Positions 8,666 to 17,243 are shown, counted from the first letter of the stretch. The stretch: DNA of 64,000 nt from DASQUK01 sp035697145 (GCA_035697145.1 DASSDL010000080.1:35497-99496); one strand, 5' to 3'. The notes: generated from the sequence alone by a model not told the origin. Numbers and translations are program-made.

Positions 8666-9900
8666 CAGCCCACCTTCGCCTCACCATCGCCGCCTGCGGG
8701 CGCGCCCTTGGCCTGCGCCTCGTCCACGTGGGCCGTGATGGCGTTGAGGATGGCCTGGCCGGCGGCACCGAACAGATCGCCCCGCTTCTCCACCGCCCAC
8801 TCGTGCGACGCCCGAGGCGCGGCGAGCTGCCCGGTGAAGTGAGGAACGACCTCGCGGGCGAACAGGCGGTAGGAGCGCATGGTCGCCTCTGGGTCGGCCC
8901 AGTCATGGCCCAGCAACAGGAACGTGCCGAACCCGCCCGACTGCTCCAGCAAGCCCTCGATGTAGGCGATGGCATCGTCCGGGGTGCCGATGACGACGTT
9001 GCCGGACTCGGCGTAGGTTTCGACGAACGCCCGCGGCGTGCGGGGCTTGCCGTCGACCTGGTTGGCCAACGGCACGAACCCTGCGCCACCCCCGAAGTAG
9101 TCGGCGAAGTCGGCCAGGCCGTGGGTGCAGTCCTCGATGGCCTGGTCTCGGGTCTCGGCGAGGTGCACGGCTCCCAGGACTCGCCAGCTCCGACGATCGG
9201 GCTCGGGGCGGCCGGCAGCACGCGCCTGTTCCTGCACCACACCCCAGGCCTGGCCGATGGCGGCGAAGCCCTCGAGCAGGGTCATCGACAGCGACAGCAG
9301 TGACACGCCGTAGGTGCCGGCCAGCCGCGGGCCGGAGGGCGAAACCATGGCCGCGACGGCCACCTCGAAATGGGGCTGGGTGTAGGGGCGCACCTGGAGC
9401 CGGCAGTCGCGCATCGTGAACCAGTCGGTCTGGCGCGTGACCGGCTCGTCGGCCCGCAGCAGGGCCAGGATCGCCTCGAGCGACTCCTCCATCATCCGCC
9501 GCTGGTCCACCGGGTCGATGCCCAGCATGAAGGCGTCGCTGGGCAGCGCCCCCGGTCCGGCGCCGAAGATGACGCGACCCTTGGTGAGGTGGTCGAGCAG
9601 CACCAGCCGGTCGGCGACCAACCACGGATGGTGGTACGGGAGCGATACCACGCCGGTCCCGAGCATAACGTGGCGTGTGCGCTCGGCGGCGGCCGCAATG
9701 AACACCTCGGGGCAGGCGATGATCTCGTAGCCCCCCGAGTGGTGCTCGCCGAACCAGACCTCGTCGTAGCCGAGGCGGTCGAGCGCGACCACGCGGTCGA
9801 GGTCGTACTCCAGCGCCAGGGTCGGGTTCTGCCCGACCGGGTGGAACGGGGCGAAGAACGCGCCGAAGCGCAACGGCCAGGGCGCGGGCACGGCGCTCAC
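8665..9900 (-). CDS. LLM-class flavin/F420-dependent oxidoreductase
   Basis: A 411-residue bacterial-luciferase-fold enzyme. The N terminus RFGAFFAPFHPVGQNP, the helix with YDEVWFGEHHSGGYE, and the SLPYHHPWLVADRLVLLDHL segment resemble limonene 1,2-monooxygenase and related FMN- or F420-using enzymes. I chose GTG at 9900 because family members begin close to the first beta strand; a longer start at 9963 adds an unconserved stretch. It overlaps the MDR dehydrogenase gene by one base. A monooxygenase/dehydrogenase pair acting on a terpenoid or cyclic ketone is plausible but inferred. Confidence 0.85.
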   Translation of the reverse strand: MSAVPAPWPLRFGAFFAPFHPVGQNPTLALEYDLDRVVALDRLGYDEVWFGEHHSGGYEIIACPEVFIAAAAERTRHVMLGTGVVSLPYHHPWLVADRLVLLDHLTKGRVIFGAGPGALPSDAFMLGIDPVDQRRMMEESLEAILALLRADEPVTRQTDWFTMRDCRLQVRPYTQPHFEVAVAAMVSPSGPRLAGTYGVSLLSLSMTLLEGFAAIGQAWGVVQEQARAAGRPEPDRRSWRVLGAVHLAETRDQAIEDCTHGLADFADYFGGGAGFVPLANQVDGKPRTPRAFVETYAESGNVVIGTPDDAIAYIEGLLEQSGGFGTFLLLGHDWADPEATMRSYRLFAREVVPHFTGQLAAPRASHEWAVEKRGDLFGAAGQAILNAITAHVDEAQAKGAPAGGDGEAKVG

Positions 9901-9967
9901 CGCCCCCGCGTACGAACATCGGAACGGATCACTGCCTGTCGACCTCCCCCTGTGGCCTGGCACGTGG

Positions 9968-9979
9968 TAACGGCCGTTA
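9968..9979. promoter_or_regulatory. Palindrome upstream of the oxidoreductase pair
   Basis: TAACGGCCGTTA is a perfect 12-base palindrome, 67 bases before the GTG at 9900, with CACGTG beside it at 9961-9966. It could be an operator for the luciferase-like/MDR operon. The regulator is not identifiable here. Confidence 0.3.
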
Positions 9980-10016
9980 TCGGCAACCTAGCCTGCGGGG
10001 GGAGATGTCACCGATT

Positions 10017-10039
10017 CGGGGTCCGGACCCCGTAGACTG
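10017..10039 (+). promoter_or_regulatory. Palindrome and -10 upstream of the SNF2 gene
   Basis: CGGGGTCCGGACCCCG (10017-10032) is a perfect 16-base palindrome, followed immediately by TAGACT (10034-10039), a TANNNT -10. The palindrome would occupy the promoter spacer, a good place for repression. This gives a leader of about 55 bases before the ATG at 10100. Confidence 0.35.
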
Positions 10040-10099
10040 ACTGAAGCCATCCCCCTGGGTAGATGGCGGACACCTGGCCGTGCGGCGCCGTACGTCGAC

Positions 10100-13000
10100 A
10101 TGGGCCAGCAGACGATGGAGACCCAACTGGACCAAACCAGCTTCGAGGCGCTCGTCGCGTCCGAGGTCGACGGGCAGATCGCGGCAGACGACCTGTCGGC
10201 GCTCGCAGCGCAGCCGCAGCGCTGGGCCGCGACCTTGCACCACATGCTCGAGGAGATCGAGGACACGCTGGAGGCAGTGGCGCGCTCGGACCGCTACGAG
10301 CGCGACCAGGCACTCGCCGACCTGTCCGACGAGCGCGCCGCTGTCGCGGCTGCACTGCGGCGGGTGACGGGGGAGGACGTGGATCTTCCCGACCCCACCA
10401 CCTTGGGCGATGGTGACGACGCGCCCATGGCCACGTCGGGCGAGCCGAAGGCCGAGCTGGTGCAGGCCCCGGCGCTGCAGGCGTCGTGGGCGCCCGGCGA
10501 GGTGGTGCTGTGGGCCGGCAATCCGTCGGCCATGTCCGCCAGCGGCGAGGACCTGCAGCGGCTGATCGACGAGGCTGGCGGCTCGGCCATCGAGTGGGAG
10601 AAGCACAAGGGCACCCCGCTGCCCTCCGGGGATCGGGCGCCGGCCGTCTCCGCCCCGCTCACCGCGGCCCTCGGCTGGCTCGTCGGTGTGGGAGCCGGGC
10701 AGCTAGCCCTGGATGCCGGGGCCAGCGTGCGTTGGCTCGGCGAGGTGGCGGCCTGGGCCACCGACCTGGTGGCGCAGGGTCGCATGGTGCCTACCCTTCG
10801 CCGCGGGGGATCCGCCACCGGCCGCGGCCGCCAGCGCAGCGGCTCCTACGTCGTCCAATGGATCGCTGCCGTCGTCGAACGGCAGCGCATCCGCGAGCTG
10901 TCGGTCCGGATGCCCGGCCCAGTTCGGGCCTTCGACCCGTCCACCGGGCCCGAGCGGCTCTGCCGCACCGTGCTGAACGCCGCGGTCGACGCCGTGTGCC
11001 GCGCGGGGGCGGCCCGGCTGGTCACGGCCGCGACCCCGCCGGTGGCGCGTAGCCGCCGCGACGTGGCCGAGGCCGTGCTGGCGGGGCTGGCAGGCGAGGC
11101 GTTCGCTGCCGCCCACGGCCCCGCCACCGAGGTGGCCGACGACCTCCGCCGGTGGGCGGCGCCGGTGGTGGGGGACGGCGACGTCGGGCTGATCGTGCGG
11201 CTCGACCCCCCCGAGGCCGACGGGGGTTGGCTCCTGACCGTGGACGCCACCGGGCTGGAACGCCAGCCGCTCCCGGTCGAGCAGGCGGTGACGGCGTCCG
11301 GCGCCAAGGCCCAACGGGTCGAGGCCCAGCTGCGCCGCCTGGAGCGGCTCCTCCCCGCGCTCGGTCGCACTGGGCGACGTGGTCACGTCGTCCTCGGGGT
11401 CGACGAGGCCTGGGAGCTCATGACCCGCACCGGGCGGGTCATGCAGTCGGTCGGCTTCGACGTGCGGGTGCCCACCGCGTCGTGGACCCGGCCGTCGCCC
11501 CGCCTGCGGCTCGAGGCCGCGGGACCCGCCGGACCCGCCCGGGTGGGGCCCAACCAGCTGTCCAAGGTCCGCTGGTCGGTGTTGTTCGACGACCTCGAGC
11601 TCGATGCCGCCGCCATCGCCCGCCTCACTGCCCAGGCGCGGCCGCTCGTCCGCGCCAAGGGGCGCTGGGTCGAGCTCGACCACGCCGACCTCGAGGCGGC
11701 CGCCAAGGCATTGGCCGAACAGGGCGGGTCCACAGAGCTCGCCGGTGCCGCCATCCTGCGCCACGCCGTCGGCTTGGAGGAGTGCGCCCTCGCCGGGCCG
11801 GCGATGGTGGCCGGCAGCGGTTGGGCCGTCGAGCTGGTGCGGGGTGCCAGCGACGAGCCGCCGGCGCCGCTCGGTCCGCCCGACGGCTTCGTCGGCAAGC
11901 TGCGGAGCTACCAGGCCGAGGCCCGGGGCTGGCTGGCGTTCCTCGATCGGGTGGGGCTCGGTGGCTGCCTGGCCATGGACATGGGCCTCGGCAAGACCCC
12001 GACGATGCTGGCGCACCTGCTGGACACGCGCGGGCAGGGCCCGGTGCTGGTGATCGCCCCGCCCGCGGTGCTGGGCAACTGGGCGGCCGAGGCCAAGCGG
12101 TTCACCCCCGACCTGCGGGTCCAGGTCCACCACGGCGCCGCCCGCGCCGAGGCCGACGAGGTCGCCGCGGTGGCCGACGACGCCGACGTGGTGCTCACCA
12201 CGTACGGCACGGCCGTGCGTGACGTCGACGCGCTGGCCACCATCGACTGGCACCGGGTCGTGCTCGACGAGGCCCAGGCGATCAAGAATCCCGCCAGCGA
12301 GGCGGCGCGCGAGCTACGGCGCATTCCAGCCCGGTCACGCCTGGCGCTGACGGGCACTCCGATCGAGAACGGGCTCGGCGACCTGTGGTCGATCCTCGAC
12401 TACACCAATCCGGGCCTCGTGGGCCCCCGCCCGGCCTTCATCCAACAACTGTCGACGCCGCGCAACGGTTCCGACGCCCCCGGCGAGGCGGCACTGCGGG
12501 CCCTGAACGGCCTGCTGGTCTTCCGGCGCACCAAGGCCGAGCCCGAGATCGCCGCCGAGCTGCCCGACAAGATCGACGAGCTCGACCACTGCGGCATGAC
12601 CGCCGAGCAGATCGGCCTCTACCAGGCCGTGCTCGACAACCTGCTGGGCGTCAACGTCGGTACCGAGGACCGCCGATCCCGCACCGGCCAGGTGCTCGCC
12701 GCCATCACCGCCCTCAAGCAGATCTGCGACCATCCGGCCGCGTACCTCGACGACGACGAGGGACCGCTCGAGGGCCGGTCGGGCAAGCTCGCCCGGCTCG
12801 ACGAGCTCGTCGACAACGTGTTCGCCGCCGGGGAACGCGTGCTGGTGTTCAGCCACTTCGCCCGCTGGGGGGAGCGCTTGGCCGAGCACCTGACCAAGCG
12901 GACCGGTGTCCCCGTGGCCTGCTACCACGGTGGCCTGACCCGGGGCACCCGCGACCGCCTGGTGCGCGAGTTCCAGGAGGGCACGGGGCCGGGAGCCCTG

Positions 13001-13378
13001 GTGCTGTCGATCAAGGCCGGAGGGTCGGGGCTCAACCTCACCGCCGCCAACCACGTCGTGCTGTACGACCGCTGGTGGAACCCGGCGGTCGAGGACCAGG
13101 CTCGCGACCGAGCCTGGCGCATCGGCCAGGCCAACACGGTCATCAGTCACCGGCTCGTGTGCCCCGGCACTGTGGACGAGCAGGTGGAGGAGGTCGTGGC
13201 GGGCAAGCGCCGCATCGCCGACCTGGTGCTCCCGGCCAGCAGCTCGGTCGGCGACCTCACGCCCGACCAGCTGCGTCAGGCGCTGGGCCTGCGTTCGGAG
13301 GCGCTGGTGGACGAGACCACCGCCGACACGCTCGCCCACGACCAGGCCGACAAGCCCGACAAGGAGGCGGCGGCGTGA
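10100..13378 (+). CDS. SNF2-family helicase with DUF3670 region
   Basis: A 1092-residue Swi2/Snf2 ATPase. The C-terminal half has all helicase motifs: DMGLGKT (627-633), DEAQ (723-726), GTPIEN, SHFARWGERL, GGSGLNL near 975, and the motif VI region DQARDRAWRIGQ. The central region resembles the PF12419 (SNF2 N-terminal) domain of actinobacterial homologues, which typically begin around the SWAPGEVVLWAG segment. Here about 125 extra residues precede that point; they are acidic and contain a charged helical stretch that may form a coiled coil. These proteins are thought to remodel protein-DNA complexes, but the bacterial role is poorly known. The stop overlaps a GTG that opens a 31-codon frame. 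Confidence 0.9.
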   Translation: MGQQTMETQLDQTSFEALVASEVDGQIAADDLSALAAQPQRWAATLHHMLEEIEDTLEAVARSDRYERDQALADLSDERAAVAAALRRVTGEDVDLPDPTTLGDGDDAPMATSGEPKAELVQAPALQASWAPGEVVLWAGNPSAMSASGEDLQRLIDEAGGSAIEWEKHKGTPLPSGDRAPAVSAPLTAALGWLVGVGAGQLALDAGASVRWLGEVAAWATDLVAQGRMVPTLRRGGSATGRGRQRSGSYVVQWIAAVVERQRIRELSVRMPGPVRAFDPSTGPERLCRTVLNAAVDAVCRAGAARLVTAATPPVARSRRDVAEAVLAGLAGEAFAAAHGPATEVADDLRRWAAPVVGDGDVGLIVRLDPPEADGGWLLTVDATGLERQPLPVEQAVTASGAKAQRVEAQLRRLERLLPALGRTGRRGHVVLGVDEAWELMTRTGRVMQSVGFDVRVPTASWTRPSPRLRLEAAGPAGPARVGPNQLSKVRWSVLFDDLELDAAAIARLTAQARPLVRAKGRWVELDHADLEAAAKALAEQGGSTELAGAAILRHAVGLEECALAGPAMVAGSGWAVELVRGASDEPPAPLGPPDGFVGKLRSYQAEARGWLAFLDRVGLGGCLAMDMGLGKTPTMLAHLLDTRGQGPVLVIAPPAVLGNWAAEAKRFTPDLRVQVHHGAARAEADEVAAVADDADVVLTTYGTAVRDVDALATIDWHRVVLDEAQAIKNPASEAARELRRIPARSRLALTGTPIENGLGDLWSILDYTNPGLVGPRPAFIQQLSTPRNGSDAPGEAALRALNGLLVFRRTKAEPEIAAELPDKIDELDHCGMTAEQIGLYQAVLDNLLGVNVGTEDRRSRTGQVLAAITALKQICDHPAAYLDDDEGPLEGRSGKLARLDELVDNVFAAGERVLVFSHFARWGERLAEHLTKRTGVPVACYHGGLTRGTRDRLVREFQEGTGPGALVLSIKAGGSGLNLTAANHVVLYDRWWNPAVEDQARDRAWRIGQANTVISHRLVCPGTVDEQVEEVVAGKRRIADLVLPASSSVGDLTPDQLRQALGLRSEALVDETTADTLAHDQADKPDKEAAA

Positions 13379-13470
13379 GCGAACACGACGTGCGAGCGGA
13401 CCATAGGCACAGTGCCCCATTCCTACGAAACGGTCATTTGCTCGTCGGCATGCCGGAGGTACTCCAATGA
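13375..13470 (+). CDS. Possible 31-residue coupling peptide
   Basis: A short frame starts with GTG inside the SNF2 stop (GTGA, 13375-13378) and stops inside the next gene's ATG (ATGA, 13467-13470). It would encode a basic, histidine-containing peptide beginning MSEHDVRADHRH and ending MPEVLQ. The double four-base overlap makes a translational-relay leader plausible, but such a short frame could be chance. No homologue is recognised. Confidence 0.3.
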   Translation: MSEHDVRADHRHSAPFLRNGHLLVGMPEVLQ

Positions 13471-13742
13471 GCACCCGTCGCCGGCGCCGCTCCCAGAACC
13501 CGCCCTCCAAGGCGCAAGCCTTCTGGGCCGACAACGGCTACCAGCCGTCCCCGAGCCCGCAGATCCGGCCTACGTCCGATCCCGGCGCGCTGCCGCGCTC
13601 CCTCGGCGACCCACCGTTGGCGCCGGCCGTGTCGCAACACCACCTCGATGCGGTGTACGAGGAGGCAGTTCGGGCCGCGATTGCACTGGCGGCGGCCAAC
13701 GGGCTGGTCGCCGCGGACGCCGACGACGGCGACGAGGGCTGA
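13467..13742 (+). CDS. Small basic-then-acidic hypothetical protein
   Basis: A 91-residue protein with an arginine-rich start (STRRRRRSQNP), a proline-rich middle with FWADNGYQPSPSPQ, and an alanine-rich C-terminal helix ending in acidic DADDGDEG. GGAGGT seven bases before the ATG is a strong ribosome site. It follows the SNF2 helicase in the same direction and is probably co-transcribed, so it may be an accessory factor. I do not recognise the family. Confidence 0.6.
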   Translation: MSTRRRRRSQNPPSKAQAFWADNGYQPSPSPQIRPTSDPGALPRSLGDPPLAPAVSQHHLDAVYEEAVRAAIALAAANGLVAADADDGDEG

Positions 13743-13862
13743 ACCTACTGCTTTCGTGCCTTGGAATAGCTCTACCCCGGTTGTCGCCCAGCCGTCCCCG
13801 CATGCCAACCTTGTTCCGACGGCGTCCGCCCGCTGGGCCGGTGACGCGGGGAGGGATATTTG

Positions 13863-14282
13863 GTGAGCGATCAGATCCCATTTGTGGACTACCTGGTGTT
13901 GGGCGACGATCCGCATCTGGTGGCTCGCGAGTGCACGGCGTGCGGGGCGCGGTTCTTTGATCGTCGTAATGCGTGTGCGGGTTGTGGGGGGACCGAGTTC
14001 GCGACCGTCTGGGTGGCGACCGAGGGGGTGGTGCGGGCCTTCACGATCGTGTCCTTGGCGGCGCCGGGGGTTCCGGTGCCGTTCGTCGCGTCGGTGGTGG
14101 ACTGCGACGGGACGAGTGTGCGAGGCAACGTGGTGCATGTCGAGCCGAGCCCCGAGTACGTGAAGCTGGGCATGAAGGTCCGGTTGGTGACGGTGCCGGT
14201 GGGCACCGACAGCAGTGGCACCGAGGCGGTCGGGTTCGGGTTCGAGCCGGTCGATGCGCCGAGCGTGAGGGAGGAGCGGTGA
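13863..14282 (+). CDS. DUF35 zinc-ribbon/OB-fold protein
   Basis: A 139-residue protein with an N-terminal rubredoxin-like zinc ribbon (CTACGARFFDRRNACAGCGG, two CxxC pairs) and a C-terminal OB-fold (VVRAFTIV, GNVVHVEP, VKLGMKVRLVTV). This is the DUF35 architecture that partners thiolases such as the SCP2-like and HMG-CoA synthase groups, helping channel acyl-CoA. The GTG at 13863 is seven bases after GGGAGG, favouring it over the preceding TTG. The stop shares a base with the thiolase ATG (TGATG), which supports a two-subunit complex. Codon third positions are G-rich, as in the start of the thiolase. Confidence 0.88.
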   Translation: MSDQIPFVDYLVLGDDPHLVARECTACGARFFDRRNACAGCGGTEFATVWVATEGVVRAFTIVSLAAPGVPVPFVASVVDCDGTSVRGNVVHVEPSPEYVKLGMKVRLVTVPVGTDSSGTEAVGFGFEPVDAPSVREER

Positions 14283-15484
14283 TGGCCGCCGACGATGTCT
14301 GGATCCTCGGGATCCATATGACCAAGTTCGGGAAGCATCCGGAGCGGGACACGGTGGATTTGGCGGCCGAGGCGACGACGGGGGCGCTTGCGGACGCCGG
14401 GGTGGGCATGCGCGACATCGGGGTGTTGGCGGCCGGGAATCTGATGGGGGGCGGCGGGGGGATCGGCCAGCAATTGCAGAAGCAGGTTGGCCAGACGGGG
14501 ATCCCCGTCTACAACGTGGCCAACGCCTGCGCGACGGGGGCGACGGCGTTGCGCACGGCGATCATGGCGCTCAAGGCGGGGGAGTGTGACCTGGGCCTGG
14601 CGGTCGGGGTCGAGAAGTTGGCGGGGGCGGGGCTGCTGGCGGGTGGGAACCGCAAGAGCGACGACGACACCTGGACACCCAAGGGCCGGTTCGGGGCCGT
14701 GGCCCCGATCGATGGCCGGATCGGGACCGAGACAATGCCGGGGGTGTTCGCCCAGATCGGTATGGAGTACGGGCACCGTTACGGGGGGACGAGTTTCGAG
14801 CTGTTCGCGCGGATCAGCGAGAAGAACCACGCCCATTCGACCCTGAACCCGTTGGCGGCATATTCGAAGCAGTTCACGCTGGCCGAGATCATGGGCGACG
14901 TGATGATCGCCTACCCCAACACCCGGCCCATGTGCTCGGCCAACTGCGACGGCGCCGCCGCCGCCGTGGTGGTCACCGACCAGCGCTTGCGGCGCATGGA
15001 TCCGGATCAGCGGCGCAGGGCGGTAAAGGTGGCGGCGTCGGTGCTCACCACAGACCCCTGGGAAGAAGCCTGCCAGGTGCTCCCCAATGTCAACACGCTG
15101 ACTCGCAACGCCGCCCACCAGGCCTACGAGGCCGCCGGTGTGGCCCCCGAGGACCTCGACCTCGTCGAGTTGCACGACTGTTTCGCCACCGCCGAACTGG
15201 TCCATTACGACAACCTCATGCTCTGCGCCCAGGGCGAAGCCGTGCCGTTCTTCGAGTCCGGGGCCACCTGGCGCGACGGCGCCACCCCCGTGAACGTGTC
15301 CGGCGGCCTCCAATCCAAGGGCCATCCCATCGCCGCCACCGGCATCGCCAACGTCTGGGAGATCTGCCACCACCTCCGCGACGAAGCCGGCGACCGCCAG
15401 ATCCCCGACGCCAAAGTCGGACTCGCCCACGTCATCGGCCTCGGTTCCGCCTGCGGCATCCACATCCTCGAGAAGGCCGCATGA
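14282..15484 (+). CDS. Thiolase-family protein (SCP2/acetyl-CoA acetyltransferase-like)
   Basis: A 400-residue thiolase superfamily member, partner of the overlapping DUF35 protein. The nucleophile is Cys83 in NACATG. His298 lies in ELHDCF (HDAF in most SCP2 thiolases), and His348 in SKGHPIAATG. A late cysteine in GSACGIHIL occupies the second-cysteine position. The reaction would be condensation or cleavage of a 3-oxoacyl-CoA, perhaps in sterol side-chain or unusual acid breakdown; no pathway genes adjoin. Codon usage switches within the gene from G-ending to C-ending codons at around position 14900, which suggests a mosaic origin. Confidence 0.87.
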   Translation: MAADDVWILGIHMTKFGKHPERDTVDLAAEATTGALADAGVGMRDIGVLAAGNLMGGGGGIGQQLQKQVGQTGIPVYNVANACATGATALRTAIMALKAGECDLGLAVGVEKLAGAGLLAGGNRKSDDDTWTPKGRFGAVAPIDGRIGTETMPGVFAQIGMEYGHRYGGTSFELFARISEKNHAHSTLNPLAAYSKQFTLAEIMGDVMIAYPNTRPMCSANCDGAAAAVVVTDQRLRRMDPDQRRRAVKVAASVLTTDPWEEACQVLPNVNTLTRNAAHQAYEAAGVAPEDLDLVELHDCFATAELVHYDNLMLCAQGEAVPFFESGATWRDGATPVNVSGGLQSKGHPIAATGIANVWEICHHLRDEAGDRQIPDAKVGLAHVIGLGSACGIHILEKAA

Positions 15485-15515
15485 CCGGGCTCGCCGCGCC
15501 TTCAACCGGACGGGG

Positions 15516-17039
15516 TCAGAGCAGGCGAAGTTGGCTCGGAGTCGTTGTCGCCGGGGCGTGGTCCGGCAAAGGATCGCGGCCCGTGTGGTGCCGGGGGTCG
15601 GTGCGCCCGGCGGGCAGCCCGCCGCAGCGGCGCACCAGCTCGCGGACGTGCGTCTCCAGCGCCTGCTGTTCGGCCTTGGGCGCGTAGGCGCGGTCGCGGT
15701 AGCGGCGGCGATAGCTCGCCAGGAGGTGGGGATGGGACTCGGCCAGGCGGCCGAGGAACACCTCCTTCACGCCCGGGCGCAGGTGGAGCAGCACCGAGGA
15801 GATGGAGCGGGCGCCGGCGTCCACACACGCCCGCACCACCGCCTCGACCTGTTCGGGACCGTCGGACAGGTCGGGTAGCACGGGGGCGACGAGCACGCCG
15901 GTGGGCACTCCCGCGGCGTTGAGCTGCTCCACGGCACGCACGCGGTGGGCCGGGTGCGGGGTGCCCGGCTCGGTGCTACGCCACACCGCCTCGTCGAGCG
16001 TGCCGATCGAGAGGTTGACCCGGACATCGGCGCGGCGAGCCGCCTCGGTCAGCAGCTCGACGTCGCGTAGCACCAGCGTCGACTTGGTCAGGATCGAGAA
16101 CGGGTTCGCGTGCTCGACCAGCGCCTCGATGATGCCGCGGGTGAGCCGGTACTTGCCCTCGGCTCGCTGGTAGGGATCGGCGTTGGTGCCCATGGCGATG
16201 AGCTCACCGGCCCACCGCCGGGGATCGAGCTCGTGGCGCAACCGCGACACGGCGTTGACCTTGACCACGATGCGACGCTCGAAGTCGCGATCGGCATCGA
16301 GGTCGAGGTAGGTGTGCGTGGGCCGGGCGAAGCAGTTGTGGCTCACCACACCTTCGGCGATGAAGTCGCCGGTACCCGTGGTGATGTCGAACAGCGGCAC
16401 GTCGGCCCCGACCGGATCGATGGCCACCACCCGGCGGCGGGCGCCGCCACTGATGGCCGCGTCGGCGGGCCCATCGACCGCCTCGGGCCGAATGGCGCGG
16501 AAGTCGTCGACGCCGAGCAGCGAATGGTGCCGGGTGAGGTGGGGCCGTGGGCCTGAGCCCAGCCCGGTGCGGGACACGTGCTTCCAGCCTCGGTCTGTGA
16601 GGAACCGATGGTCGCCGCTGGCGACCAGCCGGGTGCCGTCGGCCAGCGTCACCCGGTAGGCGGGCTTCACGGTCGACCAGTGGTCGATGACCGTGGTCGG
16701 GACGCAGCGCCGGCGGACCTCGTCGCGAACCGTGCCGCAGATCTCATCGCCCGGTCGCACATCGGCCAGCGGCCTGGCGCTGCCGTCGGCCATGAGGATG
16801 GGCGTCTCGCCCGCCAGGCAGTACGTGCACGCGTGGCTACAGCCCCGGTAGGCGTTGATGGTGTAGCGGAACCCGAAGGGCGCCCCCGGCACCTCGTTGA
16901 TGATGCGCTGGGCCCGCACGTGCAGGAACTCCATGCCGCGGAACTCGCCGCGCCCCGGCTCTCGCTCGAACACCGGCTCGTCGAACAGCGCCCCCTGGGC
17001 CTGAGGCCGATCGGCCTGCCGCCACCGCAACTCCGTCAC
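15516..17039 (-). CDS. Rv2578c-family radical SAM protein containing an intein
   Basis: A 507-residue precursor. Removing the intein (residues 74-235) leaves 345 residues, close to Mycobacterium Rv2578c at 340. The host protein has the radical SAM cluster motif CSHACTYC (Cys67, Cys71 and the final Cys), then FARPTHTYLDL, GTNADPYQRAEGKYRLTRG and SILTKSTLVLRD, all typical of the family. Cluster assembly requires splicing because the third cysteine of the mature CX3CX2C comes from the C-extein (Cys236). The GTG at 17039 fits the family N terminus and has a TATAGT -10 seven bases upstream; an ATG at 17105 is less likely. The reaction of the family is unknown. The neighbouring genes give no hint. 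Confidence 0.92.
   Translation of the reverse strand: MTELRWRQADRPQAQGALFDEPVFEREPGRGEFRGMEFLHVRAQRIINEVPGAPFGFRYTINAYRGCSHACTYCLAGETPILMADGSARPLADVRPGDEICGTVRDEVRRRCVPTTVIDHWSTVKPAYRVTLADGTRLVASGDHRFLTDRGWKHVSRTGLGSGPRPHLTRHHSLLGVDDFRAIRPEAVDGPADAAISGGARRRVVAIDPVGADVPLFDITTGTGDFIAEGVVSHNCFARPTHTYLDLDADRDFERRIVVKVNAVSRLRHELDPRRWAGELIAMGTNADPYQRAEGKYRLTRGIIEALVEHANPFSILTKSTLVLRDVELLTEAARRADVRVNLSIGTLDEAVWRSTEPGTPHPAHRVRAVEQLNAAGVPTGVLVAPVLPDLSDGPEQVEAVVRACVDAGARSISSVLLHLRPGVKEVFLGRLAESHPHLLASYRRRYRDRAYAPKAEQQALETHVRELVRRCGGLPAGRTDPRHHTGRDPLPDHAPATTTPSQLRLL
16335..16820 (-). other. Mini-intein (162 residues) in the Fe-S cluster motif
   Basis: The inserted protein element starts with Cys1 in CLAGETPILMADG (block A) and ends with VVSHN followed by Cys+1. 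Block B appears as ASGDHRFLTDRGW, with the conserved His. Block F/G appears as LFDITTGTGDFIAEGVVSHN. Penultimate His, terminal Asn and Cys+1 are all present, so it should splice. There is no LAGLIDADG or HNH endonuclease between blocks, so it is a mini-intein that cannot home on its own. It sits exactly before the third cluster cysteine of the host. An intein-bearing form of this family is already known. Confidence 0.93.
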
Positions 17040-17046
17040 GCATCCG

Positions 17047-17052
17047 ACTATA
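17047..17052 (-). promoter_or_regulatory. Candidate -10 for leaderless Rv2578c-like mRNA
   Basis: On the minus strand this reads TATAGT and ends seven bases before the GTG at 17039. No ribosome site is seen before that GTG, so a leaderless message is likely. Confidence 0.4.
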
Positions 17053-17118
17053 GCGAACGTATGTACGCCAGTGGACGATATTTTCTGGCGCCGCCGGGTT
17101 GGCACTCACCGGCGAAGG

Positions 17119-17138
17119 CGCCGGAGGCCGCGGCTCAG
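17119..17138. repeat. Left copy of a 20-bp direct repeat
   Basis: CGCCGGAGGCCGCGGCTCAG, identical in sequence and orientation to 19199-19218. Identity stops at both ends (17118 g versus 19198 a; 17139 c versus 19219 g). The two copies bracket the ArsR-MFS gene pair. Confidence 0.8.
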
Positions 17139-17243
17139 CGATGTCCTTGCGGAGCTGGTTCAGCCCGGCGCGTTCGTCGACCGAGGGGCCTCCCTTCTCC
17201 GAGTGGGCGGCACCGATGGGCCACTGAACCGCAAGCCGTCTCT

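Noticed and set aside
16335..16820. Homing endonuclease within the intein
   Set aside because: The block B to block F distance is too short and no LAGLIDADG or HNH motif is seen.
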